From Sisyra terminalis (Eukaryota > Arthropoda > Insecta > Neuroptera > Sisyridae): DNA of 64,000 nt. The position numbers were made by a program, and so were the translations under genes. Below the pieces are notes generated by a model. That model did not search any database, was not told the origin of the DNA, and was given only the letters and a program-made list of their open reading frames with translations. The DNA lies in NCBI GenBank assembly GCA_958496175.1, contig OY292278.1, positions 7,254,001 through 7,318,000 of the forward strand, in the 5' to 3' direction. Shown here piece by piece: positions 24,453 through 35,400 of this stretch; within the stretch, counting starts at the first letter, position 1, and each line of letters opens with the position of its first letter.

Positions 24453-25952
24453 ATGAAATCGTTGGTGTTTTTCGTGTGTGGTGCATTGTTTGTAGTTTTA
24501 GCGGAGTCCAACGAAAAGATAATCAGTCCGGATGAGTTCACTCGCATGAAAAACCAGGCGAAGCAATCGAATAAAGTGGAATCGACCAACGAGGATTATT
24601 TCAATCCAAACAGTCCGTACAACAAAGCAGTGGAGGCCGTTTTCAATGTTGGGATTCGTTTGCAAATTCTGTTGGAACAAAGCGAGGCTGGATCGCGAAA
24701 CTTCTTGGTTTCGCCGTTGAGCATGGCCGCCGCGGTCGGCCAATTGATGCTCGGGGCGCGTGGGACGCTTCGCGAATATCTGGCCGACCTGGTTATCTTC
24801 AACGGCGGTGAAATGATCCGCGAATTCGAGCGCCACGAGCACAACAACCAAACCATTGAGGAAATAATTCCACTGCTGGATTTCCATCGACAAATGGGTG
24901 GACTGTTGCACGCTTTGGAACAAAACAACGAAAACGACAACTCGTTTAGTTTGGAAACGGCGAGTGCATTGTTTTTGCAACCTGGAATACGATTAAATCA
25001 ACTTTTTGAACAGTCAGCGTATGATTTTTACCACACTTACTTGGTTCCGGTGAATTTCAGCAGCGATCCCGTACGAGCCAAGGAGATTGTTAATGAATGG
25101 GGTGAGAAAAAAACACATGGAAGAATCAACTCTATTCTATCGGAACCACTACCACGAACTTCAGCCGCAGTTTTGGCCAACGCTGTATACTTTAAAGCAG
25201 ACTGGCAAACTCCTTTTAGCTTTGAATTGTCAACCAAAGGTCTATTTCATACTTCACCGACCAACAATGTAAGCACTGTCTTCCTTCGTGGCCAATTCGA
25301 CATTCCCTATGCCGAGAGCAACGATTTGAACTGCACCATGGTGGTTCTTCCGTACAAATACAAAAAAATGGGAATGTACTTGGTTCTTCCGAAAGTTGAT
25401 AACGGACGTGAATTCAGTATCTCCGAGTTTACAACAAAACTACGCTCGAAAGATATTTACGAATTAATCAAACTAACTCAACAACGTACCGTTACCGTTG
25501 CAGTCCCAAAAATGACCCTTTCGAACACCATAAGCTTGTTGGACCCGCTGAAGAAGTACAGCGCCTACAAAACGAAAATCGTGACATTAAATGCACGCAA
25601 AGGAACTTCATCAATAATGAATCAAAATCGTTTTGATATTCTCGACGAGAAAATCGAAACGTACAAAGGACTCACCAACGAAACGTTTGTCATTGACGTC
25701 ACAAAGCAAAAGGACCCGGTGGACTTGAGCGGCGCCTCGACCGATCCACGATTTAAACTCTCCGATATTGTGCAGCAAATGTCTTTGGCGATCAATGAAA
25801 AGGGTACCGAGGCGGCCGCAATCACGGCCAGCACCATCGACTATTCGGGAGGACATAAACTGTTTAGGGCTGATCGTCCGTTTTTGTTCTTCATCCGCCA
25901 CGAAGTCACCGAAGCCATCCTCTTCTGGGGCACCATTGTTAATCCGTTCTAG
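24453..25952 (+). CDS. Secreted serpin with an internal insertion
   Basis: A serine-protease inhibitor of the serpin fold, 499 aa, intronless. I start it at 24,453 because the following residues (MKSLVFFVCGALFVVLAES) form a signal peptide; the open frame reaches back to 24,390 only through a GTG. Serpin hallmarks are the NFLVSPLSM-type helix motif, ANAVYFKADWQTPF, and the hinge E449-K-G-T-E-A-A-A, followed by RPFLFFIRH and a terminal ILFWGTIVNPF. The hinge with Thr at P14 and Ala at P12-P10 is typical of inhibitory members. Standard counting puts P1 at about Ser465, in a Gly-rich loop (IDYSGGHK), so the target protease cannot be predicted. An extra 50-60 residues lie between LLDPLKKY and the DLSG motif, making it longer than the usual ~400 aa. 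It may belong near the Drosophila Spn28Dc group, but that is a guess. Several N-glycosylation sequons are present. Confidence 0.92.
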   Translation: MKSLVFFVCGALFVVLAESNEKIISPDEFTRMKNQAKQSNKVESTNEDYFNPNSPYNKAVEAVFNVGIRLQILLEQSEAGSRNFLVSPLSMAAAVGQLMLGARGTLREYLADLVIFNGGEMIREFERHEHNNQTIEEIIPLLDFHRQMGGLLHALEQNNENDNSFSLETASALFLQPGIRLNQLFEQSAYDFYHTYLVPVNFSSDPVRAKEIVNEWGEKKTHGRINSILSEPLPRTSAAVLANAVYFKADWQTPFSFELSTKGLFHTSPTNNVSTVFLRGQFDIPYAESNDLNCTMVVLPYKYKKMGMYLVLPKVDNGREFSISEFTTKLRSKDIYELIKLTQQRTVTVAVPKMTLSNTISLLDPLKKYSAYKTKIVTLNARKGTSSIMNQNRFDILDEKIETYKGLTNETFVIDVTKQKDPVDLSGASTDPRFKLSDIVQQMSLAINEKGTEAAAITASTIDYSGGHKLFRADRPFLFFIRHEVTEAILFWGTIVNPF

Positions 25953-26082
25953 AACAACTGCGATTTGACAATTTATTTTAATGTTCCTATCAATTAAATT
26001 ATTATAATTAAGTACTAATATTTTAAATTACTCTCTAAATCACTAGGAGTTTATAAGTTGCTTTTTACTATTTATAAATAAC

Positions 26083-26088
26083 AATAAA
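26083..26088 (+). terminator. Poly(A) signal of the serpin gene
   Basis: AATAAA about 130 nt after the serpin stop codon. Confidence 0.6.
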
Positions 26089-29000
26089 ATATTATTAAGT
26101 TCCTTTTAGCACAATTTTTTCCGCAAAGCATCAAAAGAAACTATGTGATTTTTGGAAGAAATCTTTGAAAATCTTTTGAGGACGTTCTGACGAGTTTTGT
26201 TCCAAAAAATCAATTTTCGCATAATATTTACATTGATAATAATATCTGTAACTGTATTTACATTGACTATTACTATTATTAAAAGTTTTGTAACAAACAT
26301 ACATACATAATTTAATTTATCTACCAATTTTATATACTTTACGATTATTTTTCGATACATGTTTTCAAAGCAACAAGTTATTAAATATTTTTTTTACCAA
26401 TTAGCTATTATTATGACTTTGCCGAATGATATTTGTATTATATCGTTAATGTCAATGTTTATTTCATCAATTCAATAAATATAAAGTTTATTTATAATCT
26501 TCGACGTTATTTTTAGTCTTTTACTTGTAAATTATTGTTCTCTAACATTTTGAATCTATTGATTTACTTGAAAAAGTTTTGGAAGTTCTAGAGGTATTGT
26601 AATAGGTTTCAAAAGATAATTTAAAACTTAATAGACAGACATTAGTTTTCTTCAGGATTTATTGGGCTTTTTGAGTCTCTTCTTCCTTTGGTAGAGACCG
26701 GGTAGCTGGCCAAACCTCAGTAACCGGAGTACAAGGCATTTTTCGAATTTTTGTTCCAAGATTTGTTATCCCTTGTTCCTTATATCTTCATTTATTCAGA
26801 GGGAAAGTGTTTCATCTTCTGTTTGCATATAGGTACTTCTTCAATCCGTAGTAGTCGTTTATTAGACTCATTATCGCTCTGATTTCTTACCAAAGATTCT
26901 TCTTCCCGTCATCATTATTTTTATTTGACTTTCAACGCGATAATTGTCCCCATATTATTGTCAATAACTCCAGCTATATCATCTCTTCCACCAACCGTAA
27001 TGAATCCTCAAATAGACTAAGAACTTCAACAATTTAAGCTTCCTCTTCAGAGTAAATTGTACCAGATTTGTTTACAAAAAGCTCCGTTTTAAATTAACAA
27101 AAAAATTGGCATAAATTCATCTAAAATAAATCATTCCGCAATTGTTAAAATCTGCAATTTTCTTCAGAAAAAATAGTCCAAAGTTGAACGAGATCAGCGT
27201 AATTATTCAAGAGATATTTTAAGACAAACAAAAATGTCATTTATTGCAGACATTAAGTTTTAACAGTGAAAATTCTTTTAGCCTTGGAGTTAATTTTAAC
27301 GCTCATATTAGACACTTGGAGTTGACAGAACGAAATGTTAACTATTTTGACCATTTGATTAGCATTTTACTGCAAATAAATAACACACATTCACAAATAT
27401 ACCTTTTGCATATCATCAAGTCATATTATATACAATGTGATACTTAATAAATATAGAAATACACAGACATTGAAGTAATAAATGTATGAAACCTATGTAC
27501 GTTTATGTTTTCATGGTAGATAGACAATAATTTCTCTATGTTCGTTACATGTGTATTATTTACTTATGTAATAAAATAATGTATAAATTATTGTATTTGT
27601 TCATGTATTTTGCATTCTCTACAGTTATTGTTTATATAATAGTAATAATATATAGAGAGAGATTTTTAATATCATCTCTAAAATGAGTGGATCATTTAGT
27701 AGAAGTTCTCTACCTAAAATATTAGAAATTCACTTATATTTCTTTCTAATTTATTATCTTTCATACTTACATTTAACAATTAATCGCCTTTTATCATGTA
27801 ACAAATTCCAAAAGTAAAATCCTCCATCCAAAATAAAAGGAACAGGAAAATTGACTTATTTAATCAAGTGCATCGATTTGAATCAGAATTACATAATAAA
27901 CCATAATCCGCTGGTGTGAAAACGACCTTCAGTTTTTCATTGTTTTCTTCTATTTTAAAACTATACACCTGAAAAGAAAATTACTTGAAACAAATGGGTC
28001 TAAACAAATAATAATTGTAGTATTACTTAAGTCTTACGAATTCCTGGAACCAACTTGATTTATTTAATTTTCATCTTAAACGGCTTATTTATTCTTTTTC
28101 ATACTTAATACAAGGAAAGTAAATATATTTAAGAGTATACTCCAACATTAACACAATTTAATTTTTCTTCGTAAAACTCAGGAAAAGTCTTATCGGAAAC
28201 ACCTGAAAAAATCCAAAATAGGTATATATTAATACAGTCGAAGAAGTTAATTTTATTAATGAACTTCCCAAAAAGCTATTTTCTTTATTAATTGATAGAT
28301 TAGGTCCCAAATATGGTTTTCACCAAAAAATCTGTCACCGGAAAGCACCGCGACCCCCCCTCCAATTATCTTTTCCAAAAAGAAAATATTTTTTTATTAT
28401 TTCATTATAACTTTTAAACCGTGCTAAATACAAACAAAATAGTTATTATCAAAATGAAAGTTGAAGATATTTCCTATAAAAAAGGTTCTTTAATAATTTT
28501 CTGTAAGTACCATATTTAACGTGAAAATTACGGTTGAAGACATACAAAAATTAACATTATCAAAAATCGTTGTACGTTATTGTTGGTATTTCGGAAAATT
28601 ATTGGCATTTTAGGAAAACTCAGGATTTTTTTGATTAAATCATATTTGGGATCCAATCTATCGATAAATTAAAAAAATGGCTTCTACGTACTTTGTGGGG
28701 ACATCACTTATAAATTAAACTTCCATGATTGTTCTATTCCTTTTTTTTCAAATAACATTTCTAGCATTATTTTTACAAAAACCCTGGTTTTATCCATTTA
28801 AAATTAAATTAGATGCATTAAAAATGGTTTTCAATTATCGAACACTTTATTTGGTTCGTTAAAAATCGCAGGAGCAGCTTTATCGGAATGATCGAAAAAC
28901 GGCCAAGAAAACGTGAATTTCTTTCCGTATTGTGATGCAAAATTTATTTTTATGGTTCATCCTGTATTCTACACGAAGTACATAAATCTACTAATGAACA

Positions 29001-29235
29001 TATAATATATTGAACGTATTAGAAGAAAGAATTGGAAACATTAGCATAAAAAATTTATCTGCCTCACAATTCAGTCGGTTGATTGATTTCAGGAGACGAA
29101 CTTGTCACTTGATTTTCGCGGCCACGTTAATTAAGTAAATCAACTGTAACTCTGCACAATAACAATTAAGTAAAACGATGGACTTGCAATACAATTTAAT
29201 CCCAGGTCTAATCAACTAACTATTGATAAGCAACA
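26089..29235. other. Gene-poor 3.1-kb stretch
   Basis: AT-rich sequence with only short, low-complexity open frames (for example 27,244-27,447), none with a recognisable domain, start context or splice partner. A (TA/GA)-rich patch is near 27,640. A C-rich run (CCGCGACCCCCCCTCC) at about 28,348 stands out from its surroundings but has no assigned role. Confidence 0.5.
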
Positions 29236-29544
29236 ATGAAACGATTTGAAATTTTGTGGGTCCTTTGTTGTCATTTGTTTGTGAAGGTGGACGCTTTCAC
29301 CCAGTATGGGTCGCAAGCGATAAAAGTGGTTTACGGATGTTTATTGTTGGCCGGTGTTGTGATCACGTTAACGACTTTTTATTGTATTTGTCGATTTATC
29401 TTTCGATTTTTCTCCTACTTGTGTTGCTACAATCGGGTCTATAACGATATACTGTATCGAAACAGTATGGGCGAATTGATCGATAGCGAGGGCCGCGTGA
29501 TTGTTATGATGAAAAATCCGATTTGTGTTGTTGACAAAGTTTGA
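29236..29544 (+). CDS. Small single-pass membrane protein, unknown
   Basis: A 102-aa open frame with a good start context (CAACAATGAAA). It begins with a probable signal peptide (MKRFEILWVLCCHLFVKVDA), a short polar stretch, then a membrane segment at about residues 28-50 and a cysteine/aromatic-rich juxtamembrane region (YCICRF..FFSYLCCYNR) that could be acylated. A polar tail of about 38 residues follows (ELIDSEGRV..). ATTAAA at 29,649 could serve as its poly(A) signal, and the next gene converges on it from the other strand. I do not recognise the family. The signal-plus-anchor architecture and codon use make it more credible than a chance open frame. Confidence 0.55.
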   Translation: MKRFEILWVLCCHLFVKVDAFTQYGSQAIKVVYGCLLLAGVVITLTTFYCICRFIFRFFSYLCCYNRVYNDILYRNSMGELIDSEGRVIVMMKNPICVVDKV

Positions 29545-29648
29545 GAGAATATGGAGCGCACAAAAACCGAACAACAATCGAATCAAACGCCAAATTGATA
29601 TCATCAACGCCAATTTTATTGCCACTATAGTTGGAGTAATTATTTTTA

Positions 29649-29654
29649 ATTAAA
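29649..29654 (+). terminator. Possible poly(A) signal of the small membrane protein gene
   Basis: ATTAAA about 105 nt after the stop codon at 29,544. Confidence 0.35.
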
Positions 29655-29870
29655 CATATCGATTAATTAGAGGAGAACTTATTTTTATTCAATAATCATC
29701 AGACTTTTGCACGACAATGTGGAAAAATTTAAAATTGTTTGTTGTAAACGTCAAAAGTTTTATTTGATCTCTTCTTTCATTGTTAAAAATTCAAACTTTA
29801 CGTTATGAAATTTGTTAATTTTTTGTATATATATTTTGTTAGAGAATGTTTTAATTAATATATTTTTATA

Positions 29871-29876
29871 TTTATT
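29871..29876 (-). terminator. Poly(A) signal of the LRR gene
   Basis: AATAAA on the minus strand about 96 nt beyond the LRR stop codon. Confidence 0.5.
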
Positions 29877-29971
29877 GTTTAAATCTTTGATTTCTGTTTG
29901 ACAAATTAACTGGATCCAAGTAAATTCTTCGAAATTGTAACTCGAATGGAAAGGAACGAAAATAATATGAT

Positions 29972-31099
29972 TTAAAGAAGATTCTTCGGGTCTTTTTTAA
30001 TACAAGGAACCCCTCGTTCGTTTGGAACATCAAAGTGACTTGGTCCAAAGTCAACGATCGTAATATCGGTTTCATCCAGCCGAACAAGCATTTGGTACAA
30101 CTTGTAACAATTCCAGGGATTTCCATCCAAATTAAAAATTTCCAGCCGACGTAAAACTTGACTCAATTCATTGATATCCACATAGAAAAGCTCGTTATTC
30201 GATAAAGAGAGAATTTGAAGCATCGATGCTTGCTTAAACTCAAAAGGATCAATTTTCGACACTTTATTATTATCCAAGTATAATTCCTTTAAAAACGTAA
30301 ATCCTTGTAAAAAGTTAATCTCACCAATTTGATTTCCACTCAAGTCTAAATAAACCAAATTTGTAAATGACGCAAAGAATGAATAATCGATTGAGTTGAT
30401 TTGATTGTTTGATAGAATTAAATGTTCCAGATTCCCAAACGAAGCAAATTGAGGCGAACTTAATGAGGTCAAAGCACAATCGGAAAGTTGAAGTAATTGA
30501 ATGGTTTTTGGATCGAAAAATGCTGCTGAATTAAATTCACCAATTTCACAATTTGTTAGTCTAAACTCGGTTAGGTTTTTCAGATGATGGAATAAGTTTT
30601 CGTGGATTTCCAGCTTGAAATTGTGAAGCGAAAGCTTCTCAATGGACTTCGGTAGTGCATCAAAGTTTATTTCAAACGTTTCATCAATTTCCAACTCAGA
30701 TAGTTCAAATAAATCTTCAAACACTTTATCATTGTTTAATTGGTTCCAATTATTTAACAATTTTAAAGATTTTAACTTTTGGAATCTTTTAAAGCTAATA
30801 CTTGAAACAATTTGTGTGTTTACAATTTCCAAAGCCAGTAGAGAAGGTGCAGCCGTTAAGCTTTCGATTCCCTTCAAATCTTCAATGTTATTCAGTCGTA
30901 ACGATTGGAATGTATTTGTATTGATTTCCGATATGATTTCATTGAAAATTGTATTGGAACACACCAATTCCGCGTCGTGGAGATTACATTTTCTAGGTAG
31001 ACTCCAGCCGGAAAACCAGTTGGGATTATTATGCCATAAATAAATTGAAATACCCAAAACAATAGTGCTGATAATTGACGTAGCTGGTATCAAAGACAT
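29972..31099 (-). CDS. Leucine-rich repeat protein, secreted or membrane-anchored
   Basis: 375 aa in one exon. A hydrophobic N-terminal segment (about residues 8-24, TSIISTIVLGISIYLW) can act as signal peptide or anchor. A small Cys pair (C..HDAELVC) resembles a degenerate LRR cap. About ten 24-residue leucine-rich repeats follow, weak at first and textbook in the second half (LEHLILSNNQI, LVYLDLSGNQI, LKELYLDNNKV, LQILSLSNNEL). The last repeat leads into LDGNPWNCYKLYQML, an LRR C-terminal cap start, with a final Cys near the end. There is no second membrane segment and no kinase or Toll domain. A non-coding intron (31,104-31,160; GTAAGT...TGTAG) lies four bases upstream of the ATG, supporting the start. 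Insects have many such proteins, so the ligand and specific identity are unknown. Confidence 0.88.
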   Translation of the reverse strand: MSLIPATSIISTIVLGISIYLWHNNPNWFSGWSLPRKCNLHDAELVCSNTIFNEIISEINTNTFQSLRLNNIEDLKGIESLTAAPSLLALEIVNTQIVSSISFKRFQKLKSLKLLNNWNQLNNDKVFEDLFELSELEIDETFEINFDALPKSIEKLSLHNFKLEIHENLFHHLKNLTEFRLTNCEIGEFNSAAFFDPKTIQLLQLSDCALTSLSSPQFASFGNLEHLILSNNQINSIDYSFFASFTNLVYLDLSGNQIGEINFLQGFTFLKELYLDNNKVSKIDPFEFKQASMLQILSLSNNELFYVDINELSQVLRRLEIFNLDGNPWNCYKLYQMLVRLDETDITIVDFGPSHFDVPNERGVPCIKKDPKNLL

Positions 31100-31103
31100 T
31101 GAA

Positions 31104-31160
31104 CTACAAATTATTTTTTTTTGTGAAAATATGTTTTCCTAATTGAATTTATTTACTTAC
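31104..31160 (-). other. 5'UTR intron of the LRR gene
   Basis: Donor GTAAGT and acceptor TTTGTAG bracket 57 bp, ending four bases before the LRR start codon. Confidence 0.65.
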
Positions 31161-31619
31161 GATCGCAACACGTCAAGGTTTGGTTCGTAAAAGACCTAAT
31201 CTCATCTCAAATAACTATAACGACTAATCGTTGAGTAGATATTTTCCTTATCGAGTCAATAAAATTTAAAAATATATGATAAGATTTTGTCGAAAGGAAA
31301 GATATTTTTTTTAAAATACTTTTCGAAATTTGCTACTAATTGTAGCTTTGGCGATCTTCTTAATTTACCAGGAAATAGACAAAAACTTAGCCCAAAAAAG
31401 AAATTAGTTTTATTGTTATTGCATTTATTGGTTAATCAATTATTGATTTTAATATTTAAAACGCTTACTTTTCATTTAATTCTACTTGATTTATTGGAAA
31501 AAACGACATAAATTTTGTTGCCCAAATATAGAAGTTGTTGAGGCCTTTGGCTTAGCGTTTATGTTAAGCGGGTTGTATACGCCGTAAAATTACAAGCAAT
31601 TGGTGGTAGTTTATCTTAT
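31161..31619. other. Intergenic spacer
   Basis: It should hold the LRR gene promoter. A 74-codon plus-strand open frame at 31,287-31,511 is Leu/Lys-rich, probably by chance. Nothing else was seen. Confidence 0.45.
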
Positions 31620-31625
31620 TTTATT
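31620..31625 (-). terminator. Poly(A) signal of the ten-cysteine gene
   Basis: AATAAA on the minus strand about 51 nt beyond the stop codon. Confidence 0.5.
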
Positions 31626-31675
31626 ATCACTGTAAATTTATGTCACAACTTTAAAAATATAGTCTTAATTTTGTA

Positions 31676-32138
31676 TTAGGAATGATAATTATAAACGTTA
31701 CAATTATTCTCGAAACACAATCGACACTGTCTTGAATAATTTTGGCAAACTTCATCCAAGTCTTTCCACTCGGAATTACATCCACGAACAATATGATTTT
31801 CTACGGACAAAAAAGCGAAGAAATATGAGAAAAATTCCGGAGAAATTCCCCAAAAAAATCACCTGAATTTCGATGGGAAAAACATCCTTCGCGATCTAAA
31901 ACTTTTGCACAAATCTCCGACTTGATATTCGTAAAATTAGATAATCTCTCGCAATTTTTTTCAACGTTTGAATCACATTTATAACAATATTCGTAGCCTT
32001 TTCATTTTACCAAAAAAAAAAAAAAAGAAGAAAACATTCAGCATTTGTATAACGCAAATTGTCGATTTAAATTCACATACCAAAACATATTGCAATCAAC
32101 GATGAAAATATAATTGAAATGAATAAAACTTTAGCCAT
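31676..32138 (-). CDS. Secreted three-finger/DUF753-like ten-cysteine protein
   Basis: Three short exons, each too small to stand out alone: 32138-32081, 31997-31863 and 31800-31676. Splice sites are G|GTATGTG, GAAAAG|G, TCAG|GTGATT and CCGTAG|A. Joined, they give 105 codons with no break. Residues 1-19 form a signal peptide (MAKVLFISIIFSSLIAICF). The mature part has ten cysteines in the order C-x2-C-x7-C-x13-C-x8-C, then RGC, VC, QC-x2-C and a terminal NNCN. That spacing, with the RGC and CN motifs, matches the insect DUF753 group of Ly6/three-finger-like proteins. There is no obvious GPI-addition tail, so it is probably free and secreted; its role is unknown. It lies between ERCC6 and the LRR gene on the same strand. 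Confidence 0.8.
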
Positions 32139-32340
32139 TTTCCTGCATAAACTATGCTTTCAAATAATTCAATTACTTAGTGTTTATCAATCGTAAAAAT
32201 ATGATAAATATTCTTACATTTTTCTGATAAGATAATGACATAAATGTTTCGGTTAATTGGACTCAAGTAAAGGTGTTTTTTTTTTACATTATCACTGCAA
32301 TTAAAAAAAAATGGAATAGAATACAACCATTTCTTTAAAG

Positions 32341-32346
32341 TTTATT
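32341..32346 (-). terminator. Poly(A) signal of ERCC6
   Basis: AATAAA on the minus strand, 55 nt past the ERCC6 stop codon. Confidence 0.55.
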
Positions 32347-32400
32347 AGAAAAATAAAAACTACAATGAAAAAATAATATATTCAGGTAACAATATAGAAA

Positions 32401-35400
32401 TCACCAATGTTTTTTTTCGCGAGAACCTCGCAAAGCCATGAGGGCAGCTTTCGCCCGATTTTCGGCATCGAATTTTACTTTGGCCGAACTTTGTCCACTG
32501 TATGCACTTTGAACGACAGACTCGTGCGCCAATGCATTTTGAACACCTAAAAGAGTAAAAATATGCATCAAAACTATGCCAGTGAATTTTTATCGAAATA
32601 AAAAACCTTTGGTTAGTAAATGTTTAAGGACATATTCGTCTTGGTTTTCGTCAATACTCGTTTCCAAAAATGTTTTTTTCGACTTTTTAATCTTTTCTTT
32701 TTTCACCAAACTCTCAACAGCCTCACCATCCACAATGTTAGTGTATTCAAACTTGATTTGTTCGCAGTCTTTTTTGGATTTTTTCTTTTTTTTCTTCGAT
32801 CCAACTTCTGGAGTAATTTCATCAACCGGTTGTGACTCTTTAGGCAGTTTCTTTTTAGGCTGGACTTGATCCAAATTGTCCAGGATACTATCGAATGAGG
32901 TGACGGTTTCTTTGCCGTCGGTGAAATTTTTCTCAGGACCTTCGACGGGAATTACGATTTTACGTGGATTTTTAAATCGAATCGTTTGGGGATCGAAAAT
33001 ATAGGTGTAACGCTTGTAAAGATCCACATCTTCGATGTCTTGATTGGTGGTTTCAACACTTTTTGTTACAGTAGAAGAAGTTGCCGAAGTAACCGAAGAA
33101 TTCGGTTTGATTTGTTGTGCAATTTTAGCAGCCAAAGATTTCATGGCTTTAACTTTTTCTTCGGAAAATAACGATTTATTATCGGAAACTGATACCTAAA
33201 AGTTAATTACAATAATAAGATGGTCTTCTAATAATAAATAGTTCCATAAAATACTCTACTAACCTGGCTATTTTTAAACATAGCACTCGTTTCAGTAGTA
33301 CCATCTTTGGAGGCTAGTTGCAAAGAAAACAGATCCTGTAGATCGGAATTACGGAAGAATTTTTGTTGCCGAGGATCCATAAGAACTTTATCGCTCAACA
33401 ACTGCTTAAAAACTTGTCTTTGGTACATCTAAATAAATAAAAAGATTAAGTAAAAAGAGCAATTACAAATCATTGATTCTTCACACCTTTTCCTCAATAG
33501 TTCCGGAAGAAAGGAGCCTATAGATGGTAACCTGCTTGTCTTGACCAATTCTCCAGGCTCGTTCACGAGCCTGTGAATCAGTCGCTGGATTCCAATCAGG
33601 ATCGAAGATTATCACCCGATCTGCTCCCGTTAAATTAACCCCCAAACCCCCGACTCTGGTCGTCAATAAAAACACGAAATTTTCAGAATTCTACAAAGAA
33701 AAATATTTAAATTTTATGATCAATACAATTTTAGATCAATTTAAGAGTTGTACATTATTAAATTCATCGATTAAAGATTGTCGAGAGCCCACACTTGTTC
33801 CACCATCCATTTTCAAATATTTGTAATCATTGCTCTCCAAAAACTTTTCAAATATTCCAATCATCGATTTAGTTTGCGTGAATAGTAAAGCTCTATGATT
33901 TTGCCGCTTCCAAATCCGTAAAAGGGCGGCCACCACTCGCATTTTACCAGAACGGCGAAAATAGCCGTACGGCTTATTTTCGGGAAATTCAATCACAGTT
34001 TCAGCATCTCCGTCCTATCATTAATTATAATATCAGGAATTTAGGATTTCAATTCAAAAAAAAATATGGGAAGTTTTACCTCATACTTGCGAGCCATATC
34101 AATCAAATGTATATCGGGATGATTACAAATTTTACGTAATGACGTAACGGCCGTTAAAACTCTTGCCCGTAATTGATTGCGGCTCAATCGGCTATATAAT
34201 CCCCTATCTAAAATACTGTTAACGGATTCATCCTATACATTAAGAAAATATCAATAACTATGCATTCTTATTTAAAGCAAAAAATCAATATGTTTTACCA
34301 ACAAAAAGGACTTATACAAATCGACTTGTTGCTTTGTAAGTTCGCAGAATAGAATTTGCTCGTTTTTGCTTGGCAAATTTATCGAATCGTTTACTTCAAC
34401 TTTAGCTCGTCGAATCATATACGGCGTAATCATATTCTTCAATGCCGTTGCTATCGAAAGTGCTGTGGCTTCCTGAAAAATATCCACGAAAAGTTTGAAT
34501 TTCTCCTGGTGAATATAGTAAATTTTTTTACGAACTTGCATTGGTGTGGCATTGACATATCCGCCTTGAATAATCGGCGTAGCAAAGTAATCCAAAAACG
34601 CCTGTAACGAACCCAATTTTCCTGGAACAATAAAATCAAAGAGGCTCCACAATTCGGTCAAGTTGTTTTGCATTGGTGAACCCGTTAAAACTAGGCGGTG
34701 TGGAGTTTTAAATTTTTTCACTGCAATGCTGACCTAAAATTAATGGTAATCACTATGGGAAATTTAAAAAAAATGAAGATGCTTTGGGTCGTAACTGAGT
34801 AAATTGGTTGCCTATACTATAGCAAGTTCAGTATAGGCAATTTGAAGCACTAACGGATAAAGGATGTCTATCCATTAACATGGGTTAGCGTAACCACCAA
34901 TTAAGCCAATAACTAATTTGCCAATTTAAATTTTTAATCGTTTACACCAAATTCTAGTTACGAACCAAACCATCATTCTAACGACAACGTACTTTTGCGG
35001 ACGGATTTCGAATTTTGTGGCCCTCGTCCAGTATAACATAGTGCCACATAAGTTCGCTGAGCAATTTTTCGTGGCCCAAAATTCCCTGATAAGTAGTGAC
35101 TAAAATTCCATTCGTGCGATTTATATCGCGGATCAAATCATTTTTGTTGCGTCCAATAAATGATCCGGATTGATGTAAAATAGCCACTCGTAATTTAGGG
35201 TACCAGTCGTGAAAGTGGCGCACCCATTGGTGTAAAACCGTGGCCGGGGCCACAATCAATGAAGGACCCAAACCATTGAATCTACGATTAGAAAAAAGAA
35301 GAACAAACTTGTTGATAGTGTTTAGAACTTTGGGCATTACCTTCCAAACTTGGAGAATTGTTTCGAATGGTCCAAAGCTGCAAGAAATGCAATCACTTGC

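Noticed and set aside
24498..24980. 160-codon minus-strand open frame inside the serpin gene
   Set aside because: It overlaps an unmistakable serpin coding exon, has no domain and reflects the codon pattern of the sense strand.
31287..31511. 74-codon Leu/Lys-rich plus-strand open frame
   Set aside because: AT-rich composition produces it; it has no domain, splice sites or start context.
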